DNA of 64,000 nt. It comes from Nocardioides sp. S-1144. GTDB lineage: Bacteria > Actinomycetota > Actinomycetes > Propionibacteriales > Nocardioidaceae. The DNA is taken from assembly GCF_005954645.2 (NCBI RefSeq), contig NZ_CP040695.2, positions 3,968,001 to 4,032,000 on the forward strand, in the 5' to 3' direction. The first letter of the stretch is position 1; the number at the start of each line of letters is the position of its first letter. Below are positions 7,791 to 15,548 of this stretch, piece after piece. The translations under genes and the position numbers were made by a program. The notes under the pieces are model-generated. The model saw only the letters and a program-made list of their open reading frames with translations. It was not told the DNA's origin and searched no databases.

Positions 7791-7856
7791 GCGCGCCCGA
7801 CGGCCGTGCGCCACGGTGGTCGAGGCGTCTCGCCCCGGACGGCGGCGCGGCCCGGC

Positions 7857-8879
7857 TCAGTCGGGGTCGGTGCCGGCGGCCGCCTGGACGTCGCCGGCCT
7901 GAGAGGTGCCCGGCTGGGCACGGTCGGCGCGCGAGCGCTCGAGCGCCTCGGTGAGCCCGGTGAAGGTGTAGCCCGGCTCCAGCACGTCGCGGCGGACGGC
8001 GTCCTCGCCGCAGACCATGTCGTGCGACAGGCTCTCCACGAGCGAGGTCACCGTGGGGCGGTCCATGCCGCTGATCAGCGCGCAGGCGCGCCCGACGACC
8101 CACCGCGGGACGAACGGCACGGGGAAGCGGACCCGCCGCAGGCCGGCCACCTCGGCGTAGCGCGCGAGGAGCTCGGGGTAGGTGACGACCTCGTCCCCGC
8201 CGATGTCGTAGTGCCGGTTGCGCGGGTCGCCGAGCAGCGCGCGGCCGACGAGGTGGACGACGTCCTCGACGGCGACGGGCTGGATCTTGCGGCACATCCA
8301 CGACGGCACGGGGGTCACCAGCGGGACGCGCTCGCTGAGCCGGCGCAGCAGCTCGTAGGACGTCGACCCGGAGCCGACGACCATCGCGGCGCGGAGCACG
8401 GTGGCGGGCACGGGGGCGTCGAGGAAGACCTGCTCGACCTCGAGCCGCGAGCGCAGGTGGTCCGACAGGTCGCCGTCGGGGACCAGGCCGGAGAGGTAGA
8501 CGATCCGCTCGACGCCGGCGTCGGCACAGGCCGCGGCCATCCGCTCGGCGGCGGCCCGGTCCTTGGCGACGAAGTCGTCGGACTCCATCGAGTGCACGAG
8601 GTAGATCACCGCGTCGACGCCGCGGACGGCGGCCCGGACGACGTCGTCGTCCCCGACGTCGAAGGTGCGCGCCTCGACCCGGTCGCCCCAGGGGTAGTCG
8701 CCGAGCGAGGACTCGTGGCGGGTGGCGGCCAGCACCGTGTGGCCGGCGTCGAGGAGCTCGGGCACCAGCCGCGAGCCGACGTAGCCGGTGGACCCGGTGA
8801 CGAGCACCCGCAACGCCGTCGGCTCGGTCGGGACCGGGCGGTCGGGACGGGGGTCGCCCTGGGCGGGCACGCTGGACAT
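7857..8879 (-). CDS. NAD(P)-binding atypical SDR / NmrA-like protein
   Basis: 340-aa Rossmann-fold protein. The nucleotide-binding motif GSTGYVGSRL (~29-38) follows the strand RVLVTG. Further features are the DVGDDD acidic strand end, the YLVHSM segment and conserved EVEQVFLDAPVPATVLRAAMVVGSGS typical of the extended/atypical SDR group (YbjT/Ycf39-like), which lacks the classical YxxxK pair. The Pro/Asp-rich N-terminus (~22 aa) and tail are probably disordered. ATG 8879 has TAGCGT 7 nt upstream. Reaction and substrate unknown. Confidence 0.8.
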   Translation of the reverse strand: MSSVPAQGDPRPDRPVPTEPTALRVLVTGSTGYVGSRLVPELLDAGHTVLAATRHESSLGDYPWGDRVEARTFDVGDDDVVRAAVRGVDAVIYLVHSMESDDFVAKDRAAAERMAAACADAGVERIVYLSGLVPDGDLSDHLRSRLEVEQVFLDAPVPATVLRAAMVVGSGSTSYELLRRLSERVPLVTPVPSWMCRKIQPVAVEDVVHLVGRALLGDPRNRHYDIGGDEVVTYPELLARYAEVAGLRRVRFPVPFVPRWVVGRACALISGMDRPTVTSLVESLSHDMVCGEDAVRRDVLEPGYTFTGLTEALERSRADRAQPGTSQAGDVQAAAGTDPD

Positions 8880-8886
8880 GCACCCG

Positions 8887-8892
8887 ACGCTA
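8887..8892 (-). promoter_or_regulatory. -10 box TAGCGT, near-leaderless
   Basis: TAGCGT ends 7 nt before ATG 8879 of the SDR gene. Confidence 0.5.
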
Positions 8893-8955
8893 GGGCCGGG
8901 GTCGACCGGCCGACTCACCCCACGGGACCCGTGCCCGAGGTCACACCCCGCGCGC

Positions 8956-9028
8956 CGACCCGTCCCTGATCAGTGACGGGTCGACGAGGTGCTGCGCTGA
9001 CCCGTCGCTGATCAGCGACGGGTCAGCG
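8956..9028. terminator. Pair of related palindromes (terminator-like)
   Basis: Two inverted repeats sit between the 3' end of the SRPBCC gene and the SDR promoter. The one at 8956-8983 is imperfect by one base pair, with centre CTGATCAG and outer arms CGACCCGTC/GACGGGTCG. The one at 8995-9028 is a perfect 34-bp palindrome that contains the SRPBCC stop codon. Both share the core GACCCGTC...CTGATCAG...GACGGGTC with 11382-11415. A loopless GC-rich stem without a U-tract after a minus-strand gene fits a rho-independent-like terminator of the actinobacterial I-shaped type, or a REP-like element. Confidence 0.6.
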
Positions 9029-9439
9029 GGCGGCGAGGATCCTCGCGGCGCGCCGCAGGTCGGACCGGACGGCGGCCGGGGCGAGCCTGCCGAGCGCCAG
9101 GGCCAGGGGCCGGGCCGGTCCCGTGGCCTGCAGGTGCATCGTCACGCCGACGTCGCAGCCCTCGCCGGCGGGCACGAAGGTCAGCGTGAGGGTCGCGTGG
9201 AACCGGCGCCAGGTGCCGCGCTCGGACCACCGGTGCGGACGATCCGCGTCGGTGAGCTCCATCCGCGGGTTCACCCGGGCGACGGTGAGGTCGGTCCAGC
9301 TCTGGCCGACGACGCCGTCGGGGCCGACGACGTCGGCGACGCCGCGCAGGCTCGACTGCCACTCGGCGCGGTTGGCGGGGTCGACGAGGTAGTCGTAGGC
9401 CTCCTCGCAGGACACCGCGAAGCGGACCGGGGCGCTCAC
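9023..9439 (-). CDS. SRPBCC (START/polyketide-cyclase-like) family protein
   Basis: 138 aa with the helix-grip pattern of SRPBCC proteins: the N-terminal VRFAVSCEEAYDYLVDPANRAEWQSSL (strand, helix, then the conserved Trp) and later beta strands (RFHATLTLTFVPAGEGCDVGVTMHLQATG), ending in a C-terminal helix. These proteins hold hydrophobic ligands or act as small cyclases. GTG 9439 overlaps the purC stop by 4 nt, so it is translationally coupled to purC although a purine role is not evident. Its stop codon lies inside the 34-bp palindrome. Confidence 0.75.
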   Translation of the reverse strand: MSAPVRFAVSCEEAYDYLVDPANRAEWQSSLRGVADVVGPDGVVGQSWTDLTVARVNPRMELTDADRPHRWSERGTWRRFHATLTLTFVPAGEGCDVGVTMHLQATGPARPLALALGRLAPAAVRSDLRRAARILAAR

Positions 9440-10335
9440 CAGCGCTCGCCGGTGAGCAGCTCGTAGGCCTCGACGTAGCGCGACCGCGTGCGCTCGACGA
9501 CCTCGGGTGGGAGCGGCGGGGGCGCCTCGCCGCTCGCGCGGTCCCAGCCGGACTCGGGCGAGAGGGCCCAGTTGCGGACGATCTGCTTGTCGTAGGACGG
9601 CTGCGCGCGGCCGGGCTCCCACGCCTCGGCCGGCCAGAAGCGCGAGGAGTCGGGGGTCAGCACCTCGTCGCCGAGGACCACCCGCCCCGCCGCGTCGGTG
9701 CCGAACTCGAGCTTGGTGTCGGCCAGCACGATGCCGCGCTCGCGCGCGAGCGCGTCGGCGCGGCCGTACACGGCGAGGGTGAGGTCGCGCAGGGTGGCGG
9801 CGGCGTCGGCGCCGACGGCGGCCTCGACGGCGGCGTAGGACACGTTCTCGTCGTGGTCGCCGAGCTCGGCCTTGGTGGCCGGCGTGAAGATCGGCTCGGG
9901 CAGCCGGCTGCCGTCGACGAGCCCGGCCGGCAGCGCGATGCCGCACACCTCGTGGTCGGGCGCGGTGGCGGCGTAGTCGAGCAGGCCCGACCCGGTGAGG
10001 TAGCCGCGCACGACGCACTCGACGGGGTACATCTCGAGCTTCTGGCACACGACGGCGCGACCCGCGACGGCGTCCGGGACGTCGGTCGAGACGACGTGGT
10101 GGGGCACCAGGTCGCGCAGCTGCTCGAACCACCACAGCGACATCCGGGTGAGGATCTCGCCCTTGTCGGGGATCACCGAGTCGAGGACGAAGTCGAAGAT
10201 CGAGATCCGGTCGCTGGCGACCACGAGCAGGTGCCCGGCGTGCGGGCCGCCCTCGATCTCGTAGAGGTCGCGCACCTTCCCGGAGTGGAGGTGCCGCGCC
10301 CCCGCGATGGCCGGCGCGTCAGGGATGTTGAGCAC
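9436..10335 (-). CDS. purC: Phosphoribosylaminoimidazole-succinocarboxamide synthase (SAICAR synthetase)
   Basis: 299-aa ATP-dependent ligase joining CAIR and L-aspartate to SAICAR in purine synthesis. Diagnostic segments are HSGKVRDLYEI at the N-terminus, VVASDRISIFDFVL, PVECVVRGYLTGSG, EPIFTPATKAELGDHDENVS and the C-terminal LADTKLEFG, LGDEVLTPDSSRFW. GTG 10335 has TAGACT 6 nt upstream. It leads the purC-SRPBCC unit. Length is that of the Actinobacteria/yeast-like form. Confidence 0.96.
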   Translation of the reverse strand: MLNIPDAPAIAGARHLHSGKVRDLYEIEGGPHAGHLLVVASDRISIFDFVLDSVIPDKGEILTRMSLWWFEQLRDLVPHHVVSTDVPDAVAGRAVVCQKLEMYPVECVVRGYLTGSGLLDYAATAPDHEVCGIALPAGLVDGSRLPEPIFTPATKAELGDHDENVSYAAVEAAVGADAAATLRDLTLAVYGRADALARERGIVLADTKLEFGTDAAGRVVLGDEVLTPDSSRFWPAEAWEPGRAQPSYDKQIVRNWALSPESGWDRASGEAPPPLPPEVVERTRSRYVEAYELLTGERW

Positions 10336-10341
10336 GGCAGG

Positions 10342-10347
10342 AGTCTA
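10342..10347 (-). promoter_or_regulatory. -10 box TAGACT of purC, leaderless
   Basis: TAGACT ends 6 nt before the purC GTG at 10335. Confidence 0.55.
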
Positions 10348-10385
10348 GGGGTGCCGCGTCACCCCCGCGGGTGCCGAGATCCCCA

Positions 10386-10413
10386 TTGTCATTTGAAGCA
10401 CGTGACATACCCT
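10386..10413 (+). promoter_or_regulatory. Putative promoter of sulfotransferase gene, leaderless
   Basis: TTGTCA (10386-10391), a 16-nt spacer and TACCCT (10408-10413), then 6 nt to ATG 10420. The surrounding 50 bp is clearly more AT-rich than the neighbouring genes. The -35 is a fair match, the -10 fits the local TANNNT pattern. Confidence 0.5.
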
Positions 10414-10419
10414 TGTTTC

Positions 10420-11379
10420 ATGCTGCGGTCGCCCCGTCCCGACTTCCTGATCATCGGCGCCCCGAAGGCCGGGACGACGGCGCTGCACGCCGCCCTCGCC
10501 CAGCACCCGGACGTCTTCGTGAGCAACCCCAAGGAGCCCAAGTACTGGCTCTGCGACGACGCTCCCCCGCCGCACTGGACCGGGCCGGGCGACCGGCACT
10601 CCCAGCAGGAGTGGATCTGGCGCCCCGACCGGTACGCCGACCTCTTCCGCGGCGCCCGCGACGACCAGGTGCGCGGCGAGAGCACGCCGTTCTACCTCTG
10701 GAGCCGCGGCGCCCACCGGCGCATCGCCGAGGCGCTGCCCGACGTCCGGCTGATCGCCGTGGTGCGCGACCCGGTCGACCGGGCCTACAGCAACTGGATG
10801 CACCTCTGGTCCGACGGCCTCGAGCGCGAGCGCGACTTCGTCGAGGCCTTCGCCGCCCAGGACCAGCGGGTCGCCGACGGCTACGCCCCCTTCTGGCGCT
10901 ACCGCGAGCTCGGCCTGTACGGCGACCAGCTCGCCCACCTCCACCAGCACGTCGACCCGCGCCAGGTGCTGGTGCTGCGCTACCGCGACGTCGTCGACGA
11001 GCCGGCCAGCGCCGTCGACCGCGCCTGCCGCCACCTGGGCATCCGGGAGGGCCTGGTCGACACCATCCCCCGCGACAACGCCCGCGCCTTCGCCCGGCCG
11101 GGCTGGCGCACCCGCGCCTTCGGGCCGCTCGTGCGGGCCGGCGCGGCCGCGGGCCAGTTCCTGCCGCCGCAGGTCTGGCGCACCGCCAGCAAGCCGGTCG
11201 TCGCCCGGCTCAGCGACGGCACCGCCCGGCGTCCGCCCCTCTCGGCCGAGCAGCGCGCCGCCCTGGTCGACGTCTTCACCGACGACATCCACCTGCTGTC
11301 CCGCCTCACCGGCGAGGACTTCTCCGACTGGCTCTCCCCGGTCTCCCGCGGCTCCTTCGACGAGCGCGTCCGCCGCTGA
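10420..11379 (+). CDS. PAPS-dependent sulfotransferase
   Basis: 319-aa cytosolic-type sulfotransferase expected to move sulfate from 3'-phosphoadenylyl sulfate to a carbohydrate or lipid hydroxyl. The 5'-phosphosulfate loop is IIGAPKAGTTALHAAL near residue 10, and the 3'-phosphate motif is VVRDPVDRAYSNWMH near 117. The C-terminal part has the helical RYEDL-like segment (LVLRYRDVVDEP). It resembles heparan-sulfate/NodH-like sulfotransferases (Sulfotransfer_1/3). It stands alone between divergent purC and a convergent glycosidase-like gene. Acceptor unknown. Confidence 0.85.
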   Translation: MLRSPRPDFLIIGAPKAGTTALHAALAQHPDVFVSNPKEPKYWLCDDAPPPHWTGPGDRHSQQEWIWRPDRYADLFRGARDDQVRGESTPFYLWSRGAHRRIAEALPDVRLIAVVRDPVDRAYSNWMHLWSDGLERERDFVEAFAAQDQRVADGYAPFWRYRELGLYGDQLAHLHQHVDPRQVLVLRYRDVVDEPASAVDRACRHLGIREGLVDTIPRDNARAFARPGWRTRAFGPLVRAGAAAGQFLPPQVWRTASKPVVARLSDGTARRPPLSAEQRAALVDVFTDDIHLLSRLTGEDFSDWLSPVSRGSFDERVRR

Positions 11380-11381
11380 CG

Positions 11382-11415
11382 CGCTGACCCGTCGCTGATC
11401 AGCGACGGGTCAGCG
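11382..11415. terminator. Perfect 34-bp palindrome between convergent genes
   Basis: Begins 3 bp after the sulfotransferase stop and ends 10 bp before the stop of the minus-strand gene. It is identical to the palindrome at 8995-9028 (core CTGACCCGTCGCTGATCAGC), so it can act as a bidirectional terminator. No U-tract follows on either strand. Confidence 0.6.
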
Positions 11416-11425
11416 CGGTGGTGGG

Positions 11426-12331
11426 TCAGCGCAGGACGGTGACGAGGTCGTGGGCGCCGTCGGGGCGGGCGGCCTCGACGTAGTACCGGACGCCGCCACC
11501 GGGCAGCGGGACGGCGCTCGCGTAGCGCCACGCGCCGTCGGAGTGCGGGGAGGCGATGGTGCCGACGGCGTCGTCGGGCACCAGCCGCCCGCCGTCCCAG
11601 ACGGCGACGCCGGTGGTCTCGTGCCAGTTCGCGTCGGCGTCGGCGCGGCCGTCGTAGAGCACCCGCAGCGGCGCGCCGTCGGCGGACGGGAGCACGGTGG
11701 TCACGCGGGCGCCGCGGGCGTCCCACGCGCCGGCGCGCCCCGCGAGCACCTCGCCCCGGTCGGTCCAGACGAGGCCGTCGGGGCTGGTGAGGTGGCGCGT
11801 GGTCATCCGGTCCTCGTGGCCGGGCTCGGTCAGCGGGTGGCAGCACAGCCACATGTCCCAGCCGTCGAGCCGCGACGGGTCGTGGGTGACGACCGGGTCC
11901 TTGACGGCGACGGTGTCGTCGCCGGGCAGCACCACCCGGCGCTCGCCGTCCGGCAGGTCGGCGGGGGTCGCCGCGGTCAGGCTGTCGACCCACCAGTGCT
12001 TCGAGTCGTACGTCGCGCAGGAGAGGTAGAGGCGCCAGCCGACGCCGGGCACCGGCACCAGAACCGGGCGCTCGAACGACTCGCACCCGAACGCCTCGCG
12101 GTGCACCTCCGCGACCGGCTCGAAGAGCAGCCCGTCGTCGGAGCGGGCGACCACGACGCTCACGCCGCGCCCCTCCGCCAGCGGACGCCGCACCCGCCAG
12201 GTCAGCCAGAAGACGTCGTCGACGAGGACGGCGCTGGCCGCGCCCGCCCAGTTGCCCGGGCCCGGGCCGGGGGCCGGGACGACCACGGTCGCGCCGTCGT
12301 GGGTCGGGAGGTCGAGCGTGTCGAGGGTCAT
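11426..12331 (-). CDS. Five-bladed beta-propeller glycosidase-like protein
   Basis: 301 aa, cytoplasmic (no signal peptide). Repeating beta-blade pattern with WLTWRVRRP, ARSDDGLLFEPV, SFERPVLVPVPGVGWRLYLSCAT, VKDPVVTHDP, TSPDGLVWTDRG and RVLYDGRAD. The SxDGxxW and xxDPxxxxD elements are typical of GH43/GH32/GH130-like five-bladed propellers. Catalytic acids cannot be assigned with confidence, so an enzyme or a sugar-binding propeller are both possible. ATG 12331 has TATCGT 6 nt upstream. Confidence 0.65.
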   Translation of the reverse strand: MTLDTLDLPTHDGATVVVPAPGPGPGNWAGAASAVLVDDVFWLTWRVRRPLAEGRGVSVVVARSDDGLLFEPVAEVHREAFGCESFERPVLVPVPGVGWRLYLSCATYDSKHWWVDSLTAATPADLPDGERRVVLPGDDTVAVKDPVVTHDPSRLDGWDMWLCCHPLTEPGHEDRMTTRHLTSPDGLVWTDRGEVLAGRAGAWDARGARVTTVLPSADGAPLRVLYDGRADADANWHETTGVAVWDGGRLVPDDAVGTIASPHSDGAWRYASAVPLPGGGVRYYVEAARPDGAHDLVTVLR

Positions 12332-12337
12332 GCGCCC

Positions 12338-12343
12338 ACGATA
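12338..12343 (-). promoter_or_regulatory. -10 box TATCGT, leaderless
   Basis: TATCGT ends 6 nt before ATG 12331. It borders a small inverted repeat TCGACT-N5-AGTCGA (about 12345-12361), a possible operator. Confidence 0.5.
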
Positions 12344-12467
12344 GTCGACTCGATCAGTCGAGAATCAGTCGGCGACGCCCTGCCGCCGCACGGGTGCGAC
12401 GAGAGGTCCCCGTCACCGGGGCCGACCCTCGCGCCCGCCGGCCCGGGACGGGTGGCAGGCTTGCGCC

Positions 12468-13088
12468 ATGCCGGAGTCTGCAGATGAGGTCTACGCCCGG
12501 GTCGTCGCCGCCGTCGGTGCCGACGGCCACCTCCCGATGCCCCCGCTCGGCGCCTGGGACATCTTCCCGTGGACGACGGTCGACGGCGCGATCGTGCCGC
12601 GCACCCTGGCCGCCCCGTCCGACGAGCCCCCGCGGTGGGGCGAGTCCGAGGAGAAGCCCTGCAGCGCGTGCGCGGTCGGCTTCGACCCCGGGCGCGTCGT
12701 CTGGGAGGACGAGACCTGGGTGCTGACCCACCACGGCGCCCCGAGCGGGCTGCCGCTGGTGCTCACGCTGCACACCCGCGAGCACCTCGACATGGGCAAC
12801 CTCGACGACGACCTGGCCTCGCAGCTGGGCCGGATCACCAACCGCCTGGTGCGCATCATCGAGAACCTCCCCGAGATCGGCCGGGTGCACGTGAACCGCT
12901 GGGGCGACGGCGGCTCACACTTCCACCAGTGGTTCTTCGCCCGCACCGCGCGGCTCACGAACGTCCAGGGCTCGACGGCCAGTGAGTGGGACGAGATCCT
13001 CCCGCCCGGCCCCGAGGACGTCTGGCGCGCCGACCTCCACACCGTCGCGACCAAGCTCGCCAACTGGGGCGGCGACGCCCGCGCCTGA
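12468..13088 (+). CDS. HIT-like superfamily protein
   Basis: 206-aa protein whose C-terminal half carries the histidine-triad-like motif GDGGSHFHQWFFAR (~145-158) preceded by RVHVNRW. The third His of the HxHxH motif is replaced by Trp, as in divergent HIT/GalT-like proteins, so classical nucleotide hydrolase activity is uncertain. The N-terminal half has CSACAVGF, which could contribute to a metal or structural site. CAGGCT 6 nt upstream supports ATG 12468. Likely cytoplasmic; substrate unknown. Confidence 0.7.
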   Translation: MPESADEVYARVVAAVGADGHLPMPPLGAWDIFPWTTVDGAIVPRTLAAPSDEPPRWGESEEKPCSACAVGFDPGRVVWEDETWVLTHHGAPSGLPLVLTLHTREHLDMGNLDDDLASQLGRITNRLVRIIENLPEIGRVHVNRWGDGGSHFHQWFFARTARLTNVQGSTASEWDEILPPGPEDVWRADLHTVATKLANWGGDARA

Positions 13089-13113
13089 CGCGCGCCTCCC
13101 CGTCCGGCCAGGC

Positions 13114-13386
13114 TCAGCCGGTCACCTCGAACGACGACGCGCCGGTGACGGCGGCCTCGACCACCTCGACGCCCGCGACCCGCGCGGACGGCGGCCCGGT
13201 GCGACACCAGGCGACCATCGCCGCGACGGCGTCCTCGGCGCCCTCCACGTGGGCGACCACGGCGCCGTCCGGCTCGTTGCGCACCCACCCGGCGACGCCG
13301 AGCCGGCCGGCCTCGACGGCGGCGCTGTGGCGGAAGGCCACGCCCTGGACGCGGCCGGTCACGGTGAGGTCGACGGCGCGGCTCAT
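13114..13386 (-). CDS. acyP: Acylphosphatase
   Basis: 90-aa enzyme hydrolysing carboxyl-phosphate bonds such as acetyl phosphate. The catalytic loop is TGRVQGVAFRHSA (Arg binds the phosphate), and the second signature is GWVRNEPDGAVVAHVEG, whose Asn activates water. ATG 13386 matches the normal family N-terminus (SRAVDLTVTGRVQGV); the in-frame GTG at 13395 would add three residues. Divergent from the MFS gene. Confidence 0.93.
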   Translation of the reverse strand: MSRAVDLTVTGRVQGVAFRHSAAVEAGRLGVAGWVRNEPDGAVVAHVEGAEDAVAAMVAWCRTGPPSARVAGVEVVEAAVTGASSFEVTG

Positions 13387-13442
13387 GGGGACCACCCTGC
13401 CGAGCGCTGCCGGTCGCTGTCCAGGTGAGCGAGGCTGGTCCG

Positions 13443-14936
13443 GTGCCCGCCGACCTCCACGAGCCCGAGCGCCCCGACCACGACCCGACCCACGACGACG
13501 CCGACGCAGCCGACGACTCGGACGACGACTACCGCCCCGACCCGCGCCGCTGGCGGATCCTCGGCGTCTCCCTCGTGGTCGGCTTCATGTCGCTGCTCGA
13601 CGTCACCATCGTCAACGTCGCCATCCCCTCCATGCAGGAGGGCCTGGCGACGTCGGCGTCCACCATCCAGTGGGTGGTGTCGGGCTACGCGCTGACGTTC
13701 GGGCTGACCCTCGTCGCCGGCGGCCGGCTCGGGGACACCTACGGACGCCGGCGGCTGATGGTGGTCGGGCTGGTGGCCTTCGTGGTGTCGAGCGCCGCCG
13801 TCGGCATCGCCCCCAACGCCGAGCTGGTCGTCGCGGCCCGGCTGCTGCAGGGCGCGTCGGCCGGGCTGCTCACGCCGCAGAACTCCGGTCTGATCCAGGT
13901 GCTCTTCCGCGGTGCCGAGCGCGGCCGGGCCTTCGGCGTCTTCGGGCTCACGGTGTCGCTGGCCTCGGCGACCGGGCCCGTCCTGGGCGGCGCGATCATC
14001 GCCCTCGCCGGCGAGGAGGACGGCTGGCGCTGGCTGTTCCTCGTCAACGTGCCCATCGGGCTGGTGGCCCTGGTCGGCATCCTGCGCCTGGTGCCGGACC
14101 GGGACGCCGAGGGCGGCGGCAGCAGCCGGGAGCGGATCGACGTCGTCGGCGCGGTGCTGCTCGGCGCCGCCGTGCTGTGCCTGCTCTACCCAATCGTCAG
14201 CCTCGAGGGCGGCGCGCGCCTGCCCCTGGTGCTGCTCGTGCTCGTCCCGCCGCTGCTGGTCGCGTTCGTGCGCTGGGAGCACCGGCTGCGCCGGCTCGAG
14301 CACGCGCCCCTCCTCGACGTCGCGCTGCTGCGCCGCACCCCCGGCTACGCCGGCGGGCTGAGCGTCGGGACGCTCTACTTCACCGGGTTCACCGGCGTCC
14401 TGCTCGTGCTGTCGGTCTTCCTCCAGGACGACCGCGGCTTCTCCCCGCTGCACGCCGGGTTGCTGCTGACGCCGTTCGCCCTCGGCTCCGCGGTGTCGTC
14501 CCTGCTCGCCGGCCGGGTCGTGACCCGCGTCGGGCGCCGGCTGACCATCGGGGCCCTGCTCGTGATGGGCAGCGGCGTCCTGCTGGTGGCGCTGCTGGTG
14601 CCCGGCCGCGCCGACGGCGACCTGTGGTGGGCCCTGCTCCCCGCGCTCCTGGTGGCCGGGATCGGCGGCGGCGCCGTGGTCTCGCCCAACCTGACCCTCA
14701 CCCTCGCCGACGTCCCGCCGCGGATGGGCGGGGCGGCCGGCGGCGCCGTGCAGACCGGTCAGCGGCTGGGGTCGGCCCTCGGCGCGGCGCTGCTGATGAC
14801 GGTCTTCCAGGTCAGCGGGCTGCGCGCCGCGCTCCTGACGGCCATCGGCGTGCTGTCGCTGGCGCTCGCCGCCGCGGTGGTCACCCGCGCCACGGGGGCG
14901 GCTCCCCCTGCAGCCACCACTGCAGACGACGGGTGA
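13443..14936 (+). CDS. MFS transporter, DHA2 (14-TM drug:H+ antiporter) family
   Basis: About 497 aa. An acidic, disordered N-terminus (HDPTHDDADAADDSDDD) precedes 14 TM helices. DHA2 hallmarks are the TM1 LDVTIVNVAIPSM (motif D1), GGRLGDTYGRRR (motif A) and the TM5 antiporter motif SATGPVLGGAIIA (motif C). Expected to export small lipophilic molecules in exchange for protons. GTG 13443 is chosen because a -10-like GAGGCT lies 6 nt upstream; GTG 13425 is the alternative and adds six residues. Its 3' end overlaps the convergent gene by 56 bp. Confidence 0.87.
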   Translation: MPADLHEPERPDHDPTHDDADAADDSDDDYRPDPRRWRILGVSLVVGFMSLLDVTIVNVAIPSMQEGLATSASTIQWVVSGYALTFGLTLVAGGRLGDTYGRRRLMVVGLVAFVVSSAAVGIAPNAELVVAARLLQGASAGLLTPQNSGLIQVLFRGAERGRAFGVFGLTVSLASATGPVLGGAIIALAGEEDGWRWLFLVNVPIGLVALVGILRLVPDRDAEGGGSSRERIDVVGAVLLGAAVLCLLYPIVSLEGGARLPLVLLVLVPPLLVAFVRWEHRLRRLEHAPLLDVALLRRTPGYAGGLSVGTLYFTGFTGVLLVLSVFLQDDRGFSPLHAGLLLTPFALGSAVSSLLAGRVVTRVGRRLTIGALLVMGSGVLLVALLVPGRADGDLWWALLPALLVAGIGGGAVVSPNLTLTLADVPPRMGGAAGGAVQTGQRLGSALGAALLMTVFQVSGLRAALLTAIGVLSLALAAAVVTRATGAAPPAATTADDG

Positions 14937-15465
14937 TCCAGGGCAGCGCGAGGTAGGTCATGATCGGCGTCATCGCCAGCACCGTCGCGAGCACCCGCAC
15001 CGGCAGGACGACGTCGGCGAGGTACTCCCGCGAGAGCCAGTTGGCCACCACGCTGAGCGGGAAGAAGACCACGAAGATCACGCTCGCCTGCTTCCACCGC
15101 GGCGGTGGGGTGGGCGCGGCCGCTGCCTCGCCGGACTCGAGCACCGACGAGGACGGCACGTCGAACCAGCCCTCGATCCCGGTCCGCTTCTCGACCCGCG
15201 ACTCCACGACCCCCAGCCCGCTGGCCGCCGAGCGCCACCACTGCCGCTGCGGCGAGTGCTCCCACTGGTCCAGCGACTGGTGGTCGGCGAAGCGGTAGAG
15301 CATGTGCCAGCTCTCCGAGGCTGCCTCCGGACGCACCCACCCCGCCCCCAGGAACCCGGGGAACTTCTCGGCGAGGTTGATGCCGGCGTTGAGCCAGCTC
15401 ATCATCTCGGCCTCGTGACCGGCCGGGAGCTGACGGGTGATGGCGACGGTGACCGGTGCGTCCAT
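14881..15465 (-). CDS. Antibiotic-biosynthesis-monooxygenase (ABM) domain protein with two TM helices
   Basis: 194 aa. Residues ~5-100 form an ABM-like ferredoxin fold (VTVAITRQLPAGHEAEMMSWLNAGINLAEKFPGFLG, then SWHMLYRFADHQSLDQWEHSPQRQWW). After a Pro/Ala linker come two hydrophobic helices (ASVIFVVFFPLSVVANWL and LPVRVLATVLAMTPIMTYLAL). This ABM-plus-membrane architecture recurs in bacteria as a conserved uncharacterised protein. Convergent with, and overlapping, the MFS gene. Confidence 0.8.
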   Translation of the reverse strand: MDAPVTVAITRQLPAGHEAEMMSWLNAGINLAEKFPGFLGAGWVRPEAASESWHMLYRFADHQSLDQWEHSPQRQWWRSAASGLGVVESRVEKRTGIEGWFDVPSSSVLESGEAAAAPTPPPRWKQASVIFVVFFPLSVVANWLSREYLADVVLPVRVLATVLAMTPIMTYLALPWITRRLQWWLQGEPPPWRG

Positions 15466-15548
15466 GTCCCCATCGTCTCGTGCCTCCCGGCCCGACGGGC
15501 AGCGGACGGCGGGGAGCCGTCGGTCACACCGCCGCGCCGCCGGGGCAG

